From Variovorax paradoxus_P (GTDB taxonomy: Bacteria > Pseudomonadota > Gammaproteobacteria > Burkholderiales > Burkholderiaceae_C), in NCBI RefSeq assembly GCF_050627025.1, contig NZ_CP192472.1: a stretch of DNA of 64,000 nucleotides; one strand, 5' to 3'. The notes under the pieces were generated by a model that was not told the DNA's origin, made no database searches, and saw only the letters and a list, made by a program, of their open reading frames with translations. Positions within the stretch are counted from its first letter, which is position 1; every line of letters begins with the position of its first letter. Positions 1 to 14,040 of this stretch are shown here, piece by piece. A program made the position numbers and the translations under genes.

Positions 1-2839
<2,839 letters not shown>

Positions 2840-2843
<4 letters not shown>

Positions 2844-5800
2844 GCGAGACATCCCATCTTTCCGAACGGCGCTCCCGCCTGTCGCCCGAGCAGTTGAGCC
2901 TGCTGCAAAGCCGCCTGAAGCAGGGCGGCAACGCGGCACCCCTGCGCGAGAGCATCGTGCGCGGCCATGTCGCCGGCCCCGTGCCCGTCTCGTTCGCGCA
3001 GCAGGGGCAGTGGTTCCTGTGGCAACTGAACCCCGCCGACACGGCCTATCACGTTGGCGGCGGTCTTGGCTTTTCTGGCCCGCTCGATGCCGCGGCGCTG
3101 CAAGACGCGATGCAGTCGCTCGCCCGGCGCCACGAAGCCCTGCGGACGGTGTTCGGCCCGGGCGCCGAAGGGCTGCCGGAACAGCGCATTCTGGAAGAAG
3201 TGCGCATCGATATTCCCTTTGCCGATCTCAGCCTGCTCGATGCGGCAGCGCGCGAATCCCGCAACGACGAAGCGGTGGCGCAGGTTTGCCGCGCCCCTTT
3301 CGACCTGACCGCCGGCCCCTTGCTGCGCTGCGCCTTGCTGAAGATGGCGGATGGCGAGCACCAGCTGCTGCTCATGATGCATCACATCGTTTCCGATGCG
3401 TGGTCCGTCCAGCTCATGCTGGACGACCTTGCGCAGGCCTACGCGCTGCGGGTGCAGGGCTTGCCGGACACGCGGCCCCAGCCCGAGATCAGCTATGTCG
3501 ACTTCACGCTGTGGCAACGCAAGTGGCTTGCAGACGGCGAAGGTGAAAGGCAACTCGCCTACTGGCGCAAGCGGCTTAGCGCTAGCCAGCCGGTGCTTGC
3601 GCTGACCACCGACCGGCCGCGTTCCGCCGATGCGCAGTACAGCGCCGCGCAGCATTCGCTCGACATACCGGCAGGCCTTGCCGAGGGGCTCAGGCAGCTC
3701 GCGCGCGCGCAGGGCGGCACCTTGTTCATGGCGCTTCTGGCGGCCTTTCATGCGCTGCTGTTCCGCTACACGGGGCAGAACGAAATTCGCGTGGGCGTGC
3801 CCGCCTCGGGTCGCGGCCGGCCCGAGGCGGCGGGCGTCATCGGCGTCTTCATCAACACGCTGGTGCTCGATGCGCGGCTTGGTGCGCACACCCTCCTGGC
3901 GGACCTCCTGACGCAGGTTCGCGACACCTCGATCGAAGCGCAGGCGCACCAGGACTTGCCGTTCGAACGCCTGGTGCAGGCATTGCGCGCGGAGCATGGG
4001 CACGGCGCGGCGTCGCTGTTCCAGGTGATGTTCAATCACCTCGGGCAGGGGGACCAGCCGCTGCGTGGCTGGCCCGACCTGCGCGTGCGGCGCATCGACC
4101 TGGAGCAGCGCGCCGCCCCCTTCGAGCTGACGCTGGAAACCATCGAGCGTGAAGACGGCGGCATCCGGGCCAACTTCCGCTATGCGGCCGAATTGTTCGA
4201 GCCCGACACCATCGAGCGCATGGCGGGCTGCTACCAGCGCGTGCTCGAAGCCTTGGTGAAACTGCCGGCTTCGACGTTGGGCGAGATCGAGTTGCTCTCC
4301 GAGACAGATCGCGCGCAGCTCGCGCAATGGGGTGTCAACACCCATCGCCGGGGCGAAGCGCAAACGGTGCACCGCCTCTTCGAGCAGCAGGCGGCCGAAC
4401 TTCCCGATGCCATTGCCCTCGTTTTCAACGATGAAACCCTGGGCTACGGCGAACTGAACCGCCGTGCCAACCGATTGGCCCACAGGCTCGTGCAAGAAGG
4501 CGTGCGGCCCGAGGTGAAGGTGGGAGTGGCGCTGGAGCGCAGCGTCGAGCTGGTGGTCGGCCTGCTCGCCATCCTGAAGGCTGGCGGCGCCTATGTGCCG
4601 CTCGACCCGGAATACCCGGCCGATCGCATTGCCTACATGGTTGAAGACAGCGGCCTCGCGCTTGTGTTGACGCAAGAGCGCCTGAAAGAGCGGCTACAAC
4701 AGCCGGCCGGCGTACCGGTGCTTGCGCTCGACACGCTGGACCTTGGCGGCTATCCGCAAACCGACCCGGCTGTGGCACTCGACAGCGAGAACCTGGCTTA
4801 TGTGATCTACACATCGGGTTCGACCGGCAAGCCCAAGGGCGCTGCCAACCGCCATGGCTCGCTCCACAACCGGCTGGTGTGGATGCAGCAGGCCTACGCC
4901 CTCGGCGAAGCGGACACGGTGCTGCAGAAAACCCCGTTCAGCTTCGACGTGTCGGTGTGGGAATTTTTCTGGCCGCTGATGTTCGGCGCCAGGCTGGCCC
5001 TGGCCAAGCCCGGCGACCATCGTGAACCCGCGCGGCTCGCGCAGCTGATTTGCGCGCATGACGTGACCACGCTGCACTTCGTGCCATCGATGCTGCAGGC
5101 CTTTCTTGCGCACGAGGGCGTGGAGGCTTGCACCAGCCTGCGACGCATCGTTTGCAGCGGCGAGGCACTGGCCGCAGAAGCGCAGAACGAAGTCTTCAGG
5201 CGATTGCCGCAAGCCGCGCTCTATAACCTGTACGGCCCCACGGAAGCCGCCATCGACGTGACGCACTGGAGTTGCCGCGACGACGGGCGCAGCCAGGTGC
5301 CGATCGGCCGGCCCATCGATGACACGCAAACCTACGTGCTGGATGCCGAATTGAATCTGGTGCCACCGGGCGCCGCGGGCGAGCTCTACCTGGGCGGCGC
5401 CGGTCTTGCACGCGGCTACGTGCGCCGCGCTGCGCTCACCTCCGAACGCTTCGTGGCCGACCCGTTCGACAGCCAAGGCGGCGCAAGGCTCTACCGCACC
5501 GGCGACCTTGTGCGCTGGAACAGCGAGGGCCAGCTCGACTACCTGGGCCGCATCGATCACCAGGTGAAGATCCGCGGATTTCGCATCGAACTGGGCGAAG
5601 TCGAGGCGCAACTGCTCGCGCAACCCGAGGTGCGAGAGGCCGTTGTCGTGGCGGGCCAAGCCGCGGGCGGCGCGCGGCTCGTGGCCTATGTGTCGGCGCA
5701 GGCGGGGCACGCCATCGACACGGCGCGCCTGCGCGAGCAACTGGGCCGCACATTGCCCGACTACATGGTGCCCGCGCTCTTCATGGTGCTGGAAAGCCTG

Positions 5801-6172
5801 CCGCTGAACGCCAACGGCAAGGTCGACCGCAAGGCGCTGCCCGAACCCGATCGCGCGAGCGCCCATGCCTACGAGCCGCCCCGGGGCGGCATGGAAGAAG
5901 CACTCGCTGCCATATGGGCCGAAGTGCTCGGCGTGGAGCGCGTGGGCCGTCACGACAACTTCTTTGAACTCGGCGGGCATTCGCTCATGTCCGTGCAGGT
6001 CGTCGCGCGGGTGCAGGGCGCCATGCACGCGGACCTGACCGTCGCCGACGTTTTCAGGCAACCCGTTCTCATGGACATGGCCGCACTCATTGCAGATGCC
6101 GGCGAAAGGAAACCCGTGGCCCAGTCTCTTTCAGACATCGACGCATTCATGGACAGCCTGGAGATCGCTTGA
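2840..6172 (+). CDS. NRPS module C-A-PCP, serine predicted
   Basis: This 1110-residue protein has one module. Condensation domain about residues 50-480, with catalytic HHIVSDAWS near residue 180. Adenylation domain about 500-1000, with YTSGSTGKPKG, YGPTE and YRTGD core motifs. Carrier protein about 1030-1090, with DNFFELGGHSL. Reading the pocket by hand against EntF gives D-V-W-H-V-S-L-I-D, close to the classical serine code; the FDVSVWEFFWPL context is also typical of serine domains. The upstream partner is the PKS carrier protein, so this C domain should acylate serine with the polyketide chain. The gene overlaps its neighbours on both sides by 1-4 bases, consistent with one transcript and coupled translation. 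Confidence 0.93.
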
Positions 6173-9100
6173 TGGACATCACCGCCACGCATGACCAGAT
6201 CGGCAAGCGGTTTTCGCGCCTCAACCCGGCGCAGCGCCGCGCTGTGTACCAGAAGATCCGCGCCGAGGGACTGACCATCGGGCAGTTTCCGATTCTCCAG
6301 CGCGACGAGGCAGCGCGCGTTGCCTGCGCACCCTCATATGCGCAGATGCGCCAGTGGTTTCTCTGGCAACTGGAGCCGGGCAGCTCGGCCTACCATATCT
6401 CGGGCGCGCTGCGGCTAGCGGGCACGCTCGACCGGGACGCGCTGCAAGCGAGCTTCGATGCCCTGGTCGAGCGGCACGAGTCGCTTCGCACGGTGTTCCG
6501 CGCAAACGCCGAAGGGCTGGTCGAACAGGTGGTGCAGCAGCGCGCGGGCCTCGAGATTCCGCTCATCGATCTTGATGCGCTTCCGGCCGGTGAGCGCGGC
6601 GCAAGGGCGGACGAAGAAGCGCGTCGCATTGTCGAGGCCCCGTTCGACCTGACCGCCGATCAGCTGCTGCGCGTGGCGCTGATCCGCCTTCATGACGAAG
6701 AACATTTGCTCGTCGTCGTGATGCATCACATCGTGTCCGACGGCTGGTCGCTCAAGATCCTTGTGGACGAGTTTGCGGCGCATTACCGCGCGCGCGCCAA
6801 TGGGCAGCCATCTCGGTTGCCACACTTGCCGATCCAGTACGCCGACTATGCCGTGTGGCAGCGGCACTGGCTGGAGGCCGGCGAGACGGAGCGGCAACTC
6901 GACTACTGGAAGGCGCATCTCGGCACCGAGCACCCGGTGCTGCAGTTGCCTGTGGACCGCCCGAGGCGCAGCGACGGCCGGTACCGCGCGGCGCGGCATG
7001 ACGTGGCATTGCCGCAGCAGCTGGCCGACGCGCTGCACAAGCGCGCACAAGCCCAGGGCGCGACGCTCTTCATGGCGCTGCTCACGGGGCTGCAGGTTCT
7101 GCTGCACCGCTACACCGCGCAGCAAGACATACGCATTGGCGTGCCGGTTGCCAACCGCCACCGCGTGGAAGCCGAAAAGGTCATCGGCTTTTTTGTCAAC
7201 ACCCAGGTGCTGCGCAATGTGCTCACCAGCCGCACGAGCCTGCTGCAGGCACTGGAAGCCACGCGCAACGCGGCGCTGGGGGCACAGTCGCACCAGGACC
7301 TGCCCTTCGAGCAGCTGGTCGAAGCCCTTCAGCCCGAGCGCAGCCTTGGCACCGCACCGCTGTTCCAGGTGATGTTCAACCACCAGCGGCGCGATCTTGG
7401 CGCGCTGCAAAACCTGCCCGGCCTGAGCTTGCAGGAACACGAACTGGGCGGTCAGGCTGCACAGTTCGAGCTCACGCTGAGCGTCATCGAAGATGCCCAA
7501 GGCCATGCGAAAGCCAGCTTTCACTACGCGCAAGAACTGTTCGACGCACAGACCGTGGCGCACATGGCGGGGCACTACCTTGAAGTGCTCGGCGCCCTGG
7601 CCGAAAACCCCGCGCAAGCGGTAGGCGACATCGACCTGCTTGCACCCGCCGAGAAAGCACGGCTCGCGCAGTGGGGTGTCAACCCGCCGGCCGGGCAGGG
7701 CAGCGAGCCCGTGCATCGCCTCATGGAGCGCCAGGCTCGCGAGCGCCCCGATGCCACGGCACTGCTGATGGGCGACGAAGCACTGAGCTACGGCGAGCTC
7801 GACCGCCGCGCCAGCCGCCTGGCCCGCCGGCTCGTTGCGCTGGGGGTAAGGCCTGACACACGCGTGGGCATTGCTGTGGAGCGTTCGTTCGATGCGGTGA
7901 TCGGCCTGCTCGGCATTCTGAAAGCCGGCGGCGCCTACGTCCCGCTGGACCCCGAGTACCCCGCGGACAGGCTGGCCCATATGGTTGCCGACAGCGGCAT
8001 CGACCTGCTTGTGACGCAAAGCCACGTGAGGGCGCGCATCCCTGCTGGCGACCACGTGCGTGTCCTTCAGCTCGACACGCTCGCGCTCGATGAAGGGCCT
8101 GCCCATTCGCCAGCCGTCGCGGTGCATGCGGGCAACCTGGCCTACATCATCTACACCTCAGGTTCGACCGGCATGCCCAAGGGCGTGATGGTTTCGCACG
8201 GGCCCTTTGCTGCGCATTGCGTGGAAACGGCCGTGCTGTACGAGATGGGCCCCCGGTCCTGCGAACTGCACTTCCTGTCTTTCTCGTTCGACGGTGCGCA
8301 CGAGCGCCTCTTCACGGCCCTGTGCTGCGGCGCTTCGCTGCTGCTGCGCGATGCATCGCTTTGGTCCGCCGAGCAGACGCTGGACGCAATGCAGCGCCAC
8401 GGCGTTACCAACGCGGGCTTTCCGCCGGCCTATCTGCGCCAGCTGGCCGACTGGGCGCGCGACACCGGCCGTTGTCCACCGGTGCAGCTGTATTCGTTCG
8501 GGGGCGAGGCCATGTCGCGCGAAGGCTTCGATGCGGTGCGTCGGCACCTCAAGCCCGAGCTGCTGATCAACGGCTATGGCCCCACCGAAGCGGTCGTTAC
8601 GCCGATGCTGTGGAAGGTCGACGGCGCAGCGAGCTTCGAAGAGGGCTATGCGCCCATCGGCCGGCCCGTGGGCGACCGCAGCGCGCGCGTGCTCGATGCC
8701 GATCTCAACCTTGTGCCGCGCAATGTTGCCGGCGAGCTGTACCTTGGCGGCGAGGGCCTGGCGCGTGGGTACCTGCACCGCGCGGCGCTCACCGCAGAGC
8801 GCTTCGTGGCCGACCCGTTCGACACCAAGGGCGGGCGGCTCTACCGCACCGGCGACTGGGTGCGCTGGCGCGACGACGGCCAGCTGGAGTACCTGGGCCG
8901 CATCGACCACCAGGTGAAGGTACGTGGTTTTCGCATCGAGCTTGGCGAGATCGAGGCGCAACTGCTGGCCCAGCCCGAAGTGCGCGAAGCGGTGGTCGTT
9001 GCGCGCAGCGGACATGCCGGCGCGCGGCTGGCGGCCTATGTGTCGCTGAAGGCCGGGCAGTCCGTGGGCGCAGCGGCATTGAAGGAGCAACTAGCGCGCG

Positions 9101-12100
9101 CCTTGCCGGACTACATGGTGCCTTCGACCATCGTGGTGATCGATGCGCTGCCGATCGGCCCTGCCGGCAAGGTCGATCGACAGGCCCTGCCTGAACCTGA
9201 GCTCCTGCAGGACGACAAGGCCTACGAGGCGCCGGTCGGCGAGGCCGAAGAGGCGATTGCCAAAGTATGGTGCGGCGTGCTCGGACTTGAGCGGGTGGGC
9301 CGCAACGACAACTTCTTCGAGCTGGGCGGCGATTCCATCCTGAGCCTGCAGATCGTGGCACGGCTGCGCCTTGCGGGCTGGAAGGTCAGCCCCAAGCAGA
9401 TCTTCGAGCGGCAGACCGTGGCGCAGCTTGCAGGCGCGGCCGAACCCGTTGGCGATGCAAGGGGCGCGGCGGCAGGCGATGCGGCGGGCGAGGCGCCGCT
9501 GCTGCCATTCCAGCATGCGTTCTTCGAAATGCGGATGCCGGTGCGCAACCACTGGAACCAGGTGGTGCTGCTGAAATGCCGCGAACCCTTGCAGCTGGCC
9601 GCATTCAGGCAGGCGTTGCAGGCCGTGGTGCGGCACCACGACAGCTTGGGCCTGCGCTACAGCCAGGACGCTGAAGGCACATGGCACCAGCACTACGCCG
9701 CAATGCCAGAGAACGAACTTGCCGAGCTGCTGTGGGTGCGCAAGGCGTGCGATGCGCGGCAGCTCGAAGCGCTCTGCGATGAAGCGCAGCGCAGCCTCGA
9801 CCTGGCGCGCGGCCCTCTGCTGCGTGCGCTCGCCGTCGAGTTGCCGGGTGGAGAGTTTCGCCTGCTGATCGCCATTCACCACATGGTGGTCGATGGCGTG
9901 TCGTGGCGCATCCTGCTGGAAGACCTGCAGGACGCGTACCGCCAAGCCCTCGCAAGCCAGGCCATCGCGCTGCCTGCCAAGAGCAGCAGCTACAAGGACT
10001 GGACCACTGCATTGCAAGGCTATGCCGCCACCCATGCCGAGGGAATCGGCCATTGGGCCGCGCTGGCGCAAGTTGCCGCCGACCTGCCATGCGCTCGTCC
10101 CGACGGGTCGAACACCGCTGCCGACCAGCAGGCCATCGAACTCCGCCTGGACACTGCGACGACACAAGCGCTGTTGAAAGACGCACCCGCGGCTTACCGT
10201 ACACACGTCAACGACCTGCTGCTGACAGCGCTTGGCCGTGCGCTGTGCGCATGGGCGGGGCATGACAAGGTGCTGGTCGATCTTGAAGGACATGGCCGCG
10301 AAGACCTGTTCGATCCCATCGACCTGTCTCGCACAGTCGGCTGGTTCACCACGCTATTCCCCGTTGCGCTCGATCCGCTGGGCGAACCCGGCGCTGCCAT
10401 CAAGCGCGTGAAAGAAAGCCTGCGCGCCATTCCAGACAAGGGCATTGGCCATGGCGTGCTCAAGTATCTGGGCAACCCCGCGCAGCAGCACGCCCTGCGG
10501 GGGCTGCCCCAGGCCCAGGTGGTTTTCAACTACCTGGGCCAGTTCGATGCCGGCTCCGATGAGCGCGCACATTGGTTGTTGGCCGACGAGGCAAGCGGCG
10601 CCCCGGTGGATGGCGGCGCACCGCTCACGCACGAGTTTTCGGTCAACGGCCAGGTGCACGAAGGCATGCTGGCGCTGCGCGTGAGCTACAGCCAGGCCCG
10701 CCACGACCGCAGCGCCGTCGAGGGCTGGGTGCAGCGCTTCCAGCAGGAGCTTGAAGCGCTGGTCGCACATTGCACCAGCGGTGCGCATGGCATCACGCCG
10801 TCGGACTTTCCGCTGGCCCGCATCGGCACGCAGCAGCTCGATGCCTTGCCGCTGCCGGCGTCGAACCTGGCAGACCTGTACCCGCTTTCTCCGATGCAGG
10901 CGGGCATGCTGTTCCACAGCCTGTATGCGCCCGGGGGCAGCGCCTATGTCAACCAGCTGCGCGTCGATATCGACGGGCTCGATGTGGCGCGCTTCAAGGC
11001 GGCATGGCGTGCAGTGCTGGAGCGGCACGACGTGCTGCGCACTGGCTTTCTCGTGGGTGAACCGGCCTTGCAATGGGTGGCCCGGCATGTCGACTTGCCG
11101 ATGGCCGAGCATGACTGGCGCGACCGCGGCGACGTGGCCGGCGCGCTCGATGAGCTGGCGCAGGCGCAGCTCGCGCAGGGCTTCGACTTGGCGCAGCCGC
11201 CGCTGATGCGCTTTGTGCTGGTGCACACGCAGGGCGACAAGCATCACTTCGTCTGGACCATGCATCACCTGCTGCTGGACGGCTGGAGCACCTCGCAGCT
11301 CATGGGCGAAATGCTGCGGCACTACGCCGGCGAAACTCTCGCAGCGCCGGTTGGCCGCTATGCGGACTACATCGCCTGGCTGCAGCGGCGCGACGGAGCG
11401 GCCGATGAGCGCTATTGGCGCGAGCAGCTGGCGCGAGTGGAAGGCCCGACCTGGCTGGTCAACGCCTTGCCCAAGCCGCACGATGCACCGGCAGGCCACG
11501 GCATGCACCGCTGCGAGATCGACGCGCGGCGCACGCGCACTTTGATGGAAGCGGCCAGGCGCGAACGCGTGACCCTCAACACGCTGGTGCAGGCCGCATG
11601 GGCGCTGCTGCTGACACGCCACACGGGGCAGCGCACGGTGAGCTTTGGCGCCACCGTGGCGGGCAGACCGGTGGAGCTGCCTGGCGCCCAGCAGATGCTC
11701 GGGCTTTTCATCAACACGCTGCCGGTCATTGCGACGTTGCAGCCGGCACAGCGCGTTGGCGATTGGTTGCGCGAACTGCAGGCGAGCAACCTCGGCGCGC
11801 AGGAGCATGAGCACACGCCGCTTTACGAAATACAGCGCTGGGCCGGGCAGGGCGGTCAAGACCTGTTCGACAGCATCGTGGTGTTCGAGAACTACCCGCT
11901 CGACCAGGCGCTGAAGCAGGGCGCACCCGACAGGCTGCGCTTCGGCGAGGTCTGGAACCGCGAGGAAACCAACTACCCGATGACGCTTTCCGTCAACCAG
12001 GGCGAGACCCTGGTTCTGAGCTACAGCCATGCGCACAATCAGTTCGGCGAATCGACCGTGGAAACGCTCGCGCTCCGCATGGTGCAGTTGCTCGATCTGC

Positions 12101-14040
12101 TCGCGTCTTCACCCGATGCGCACGTGGGGGACATCGGCCTGCGGGGCGAAGACGAAGCGGCACCGCCGATGGCCGAGCCCGCGAAAGCGCCGCACCCCGA
12201 AGAAGTCGCGCAGCCCGTGCATCGCTGGTTCGAACGGCAGGCCGCCATGCATCCGGACGCGACCGCGGTGGTCTTCGGCGAAGCAAAGCTGAGCTACGCC
12301 GAGCTCGACGCGCGCGCCAACAAACTCGCGCACCGGCTCATCCGCCTTGGCGTGGCGCCTGAAGTAAAGGTGGGCATCGCGGTCGAACGCTCCATCGAAA
12401 TGGTCGTGGGTCTGCTCGGCATCCTGAAGGCCGGCGGCGCCTATGTGCCGCTCGACCCCGAGTACCCCGCCGAGCGGCTGGCCTACATGATCGAGGACAG
12501 CGGCATTCGCCTGCTGCTCACGCAGGGCCATGTGCAGCCCAGGCTTTCAGCGCAGGGCGATGTGCGCGTGCTGATGCTCGACGACGCAGGCCTGGACGCC
12601 GAGCCGGCGCATGCGCCCGACGTGCGTGTGCATGCCGACCATCTCGTCTATGTGATCTATACCTCCGGCTCGACCGGCAGGCCCAAGGGCGCGCAGCTCA
12701 CCCACCGCAACGTGACGCGGCTGCTGGACTCGACGCAGCCCTGGTTCGGCTTCGGTCCGCAAGACGTGTGGACGAACTTCCATTCGTACGCTTTCGACTT
12801 TTCGGTGTGGGAAATCTTCGGTGCCCTGTGCACCGGCGGCAAGCTGGTGGTGGTGCCGTTCTGGATCAGCCGCTCGCCCGACGATTTTGTGGCGTTGCTG
12901 CGCGAGCAGGAGGTGACCGTGCTCAACCAGACCCCGTCTGCTTTCAGGCAGTTGGTTCACAGCGCGGCGTTGGCTGCGGGTGAACGCCTGCCGCTGCGCT
13001 GCGTGATCTTCGGCGGCGAGGCCCTGGAGCCGGAGAGCCTGCGGCCGTGGATCGACCGCTTCGGCGACCGGCAGCCGCAGCTCATCAACATGTACGGCAT
13101 TACCGAGACCACCGTGCACGTGACCTACAGGCCCATCGTGAGCGCCGATCTGGACACGCAGAGCAGCCCCGTGGGCGCCTGCATTCCCGACCTTGGCATG
13201 TGCGTGCTCGACGGCGACCTCAACCCGTTGCCGGTGGGCGTAGCCGGCGAGCTTCATGTGTCGGGCGCGGGCCTGGCGCGCGGCTACCTCGAACGTGCCG
13301 GACTCAGCGCGGAGCGCTTTGTCGCCGCGCCCTTCGGTCCTCCTGGCGAGCGGCTCTACCGCACAGGCGACCTGGTCCGCTGGCGCGGCGACGGCCAGCT
13401 CGACTACCTGGGGCGCATCGACCACCAGGTGAAGATCCGCGGCTTTCGTATCGAGCTTGGCGAGATCGAGGCACAGCTGCTCGCGCAGCCCGAAGTGCGC
13501 GAGGCGGTGGTGCTCGCAAGAGAGGGCGCGGGCGGCACGCGGCTCGTGGCCTATGTGTCGGCGCGCGCGGGGCAGGCGGTAGATGCCGCAATGCTGCGCG
13601 AGCGGCTGCTGCAGAAGCTGCCCGACTACATGGTGCCCGCGGCGCTGATGGTGCTCGACGCCGTGCCGCTCAATTCGAACGGAAAGGTCGACCGCAAGGC
13701 GCTGCCCGATCCGGAGATTGCGGGCGGCGGTACCTACGCAGCGCCGGTGGGAGAAGTGGAAAGTGCGCTCGCCGCCATCTGGGCTGAAGTGCTCGAAGCG
13801 GAGCGCGTGGGCCGGAGCGACAACTTCTTTGAGCTGGGAGGCCATTCGCTGAGCCTCCTGGCGGTGCAGGCAAAGGTGCAGAAGCAGCTTGCGGTGCAGT
13901 TGCCGCTCAAGCGCTATTTCGAAAACCCGACGCTGGCCGCAATGGCCGGCGCCGTGCAGCAAGAGGTGGGCACAGCGGCTGAAGGAGGCTCGGAAGACCT
14001 CGCGCAGATGGCCGCACTGCTCGACCTTCTGGAGGATTGA
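6172..14040 (+). CDS. NRPS bimodule C-A-PCP-E-C-A-PCP
   Basis: This 2622-residue synthetase has seven domains: C (about 45-480), A (505-1005), PCP (1020-1085, GGDSILSL), epimerase (1105-1540, with HHMVVDGVSWRIL and EGHGRED), C (1560-1990, HHLLLDGWS, expected D-donor type), A (2015-2515), PCP (2530-2600, GGHSLSLL). The first A pocket reads D-G-E-A-S-G-G-V-T. Glutamate at the third position suggests a basic residue such as ornithine or hydroxyornithine, which E would turn to the D form; this is tentative. The second pocket reads D-F-W-N-I-G-M-V-H, the textbook threonine code. The ATG at 6172 is chosen because it overlaps the previous stop as TGATG; a TTG one codon upstream is also open. Confidence 0.93.
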   Translation: MDITATHDQIGKRFSRLNPAQRRAVYQKIRAEGLTIGQFPILQRDEAARVACAPSYAQMRQWFLWQLEPGSSAYHISGALRLAGTLDRDALQASFDALVERHESLRTVFRANAEGLVEQVVQQRAGLEIPLIDLDALPAGERGARADEEARRIVEAPFDLTADQLLRVALIRLHDEEHLLVVVMHHIVSDGWSLKILVDEFAAHYRARANGQPSRLPHLPIQYADYAVWQRHWLEAGETERQLDYWKAHLGTEHPVLQLPVDRPRRSDGRYRAARHDVALPQQLADALHKRAQAQGATLFMALLTGLQVLLHRYTAQQDIRIGVPVANRHRVEAEKVIGFFVNTQVLRNVLTSRTSLLQALEATRNAALGAQSHQDLPFEQLVEALQPERSLGTAPLFQVMFNHQRRDLGALQNLPGLSLQEHELGGQAAQFELTLSVIEDAQGHAKASFHYAQELFDAQTVAHMAGHYLEVLGALAENPAQAVGDIDLLAPAEKARLAQWGVNPPAGQGSEPVHRLMERQARERPDATALLMGDEALSYGELDRRASRLARRLVALGVRPDTRVGIAVERSFDAVIGLLGILKAGGAYVPLDPEYPADRLAHMVADSGIDLLVTQSHVRARIPAGDHVRVLQLDTLALDEGPAHSPAVAVHAGNLAYIIYTSGSTGMPKGVMVSHGPFAAHCVETAVLYEMGPRSCELHFLSFSFDGAHERLFTALCCGASLLLRDASLWSAEQTLDAMQRHGVTNAGFPPAYLRQLADWARDTGRCPPVQLYSFGGEAMSREGFDAVRRHLKPELLINGYGPTEAVVTPMLWKVDGAASFEEGYAPIGRPVGDRSARVLDADLNLVPRNVAGELYLGGEGLARGYLHRAALTAERFVADPFDTKGGRLYRTGDWVRWRDDGQLEYLGRIDHQVKVRGFRIELGEIEAQLLAQPEVREAVVVARSGHAGARLAAYVSLKAGQSVGAAALKEQLARALPDYMVPSTIVVIDALPIGPAGKVDRQALPEPELLQDDKAYEAPVGEAEEAIAKVWCGVLGLERVGRNDNFFELGGDSILSLQIVARLRLAGWKVSPKQIFERQTVAQLAGAAEPVGDARGAAAGDAAGEAPLLPFQHAFFEMRMPVRNHWNQVVLLKCREPLQLAAFRQALQAVVRHHDSLGLRYSQDAEGTWHQHYAAMPENELAELLWVRKACDARQLEALCDEAQRSLDLARGPLLRALAVELPGGEFRLLIAIHHMVVDGVSWRILLEDLQDAYRQALASQAIALPAKSSSYKDWTTALQGYAATHAEGIGHWAALAQVAADLPCARPDGSNTAADQQAIELRLDTATTQALLKDAPAAYRTHVNDLLLTALGRALCAWAGHDKVLVDLEGHGREDLFDPIDLSRTVGWFTTLFPVALDPLGEPGAAIKRVKESLRAIPDKGIGHGVLKYLGNPAQQHALRGLPQAQVVFNYLGQFDAGSDERAHWLLADEASGAPVDGGAPLTHEFSVNGQVHEGMLALRVSYSQARHDRSAVEGWVQRFQQELEALVAHCTSGAHGITPSDFPLARIGTQQLDALPLPASNLADLYPLSPMQAGMLFHSLYAPGGSAYVNQLRVDIDGLDVARFKAAWRAVLERHDVLRTGFLVGEPALQWVARHVDLPMAEHDWRDRGDVAGALDELAQAQLAQGFDLAQPPLMRFVLVHTQGDKHHFVWTMHHLLLDGWSTSQLMGEMLRHYAGETLAAPVGRYADYIAWLQRRDGAADERYWREQLARVEGPTWLVNALPKPHDAPAGHGMHRCEIDARRTRTLMEAARRERVTLNTLVQAAWALLLTRHTGQRTVSFGATVAGRPVELPGAQQMLGLFINTLPVIATLQPAQRVGDWLRELQASNLGAQEHEHTPLYEIQRWAGQGGQDLFDSIVVFENYPLDQALKQGAPDRLRFGEVWNREETNYPMTLSVNQGETLVLSYSHAHNQFGESTVETLALRMVQLLDLLASSPDAHVGDIGLRGEDEAAPPMAEPAKAPHPEEVAQPVHRWFERQAAMHPDATAVVFGEAKLSYAELDARANKLAHRLIRLGVAPEVKVGIAVERSIEMVVGLLGILKAGGAYVPLDPEYPAERLAYMIEDSGIRLLLTQGHVQPRLSAQGDVRVLMLDDAGLDAEPAHAPDVRVHADHLVYVIYTSGSTGRPKGAQLTHRNVTRLLDSTQPWFGFGPQDVWTNFHSYAFDFSVWEIFGALCTGGKLVVVPFWISRSPDDFVALLREQEVTVLNQTPSAFRQLVHSAALAAGERLPLRCVIFGGEALEPESLRPWIDRFGDRQPQLINMYGITETTVHVTYRPIVSADLDTQSSPVGACIPDLGMCVLDGDLNPLPVGVAGELHVSGAGLARGYLERAGLSAERFVAAPFGPPGERLYRTGDLVRWRGDGQLDYLGRIDHQVKIRGFRIELGEIEAQLLAQPEVREAVVLAREGAGGTRLVAYVSARAGQAVDAAMLRERLLQKLPDYMVPAALMVLDAVPLNSNGKVDRKALPDPEIAGGGTYAAPVGEVESALAAIWAEVLEAERVGRSDNFFELGGHSLSLLAVQAKVQKQLAVQLPLKRYFENPTLAAMAGAVQQEVGTAAEGGSEDLAQMAALLDLLED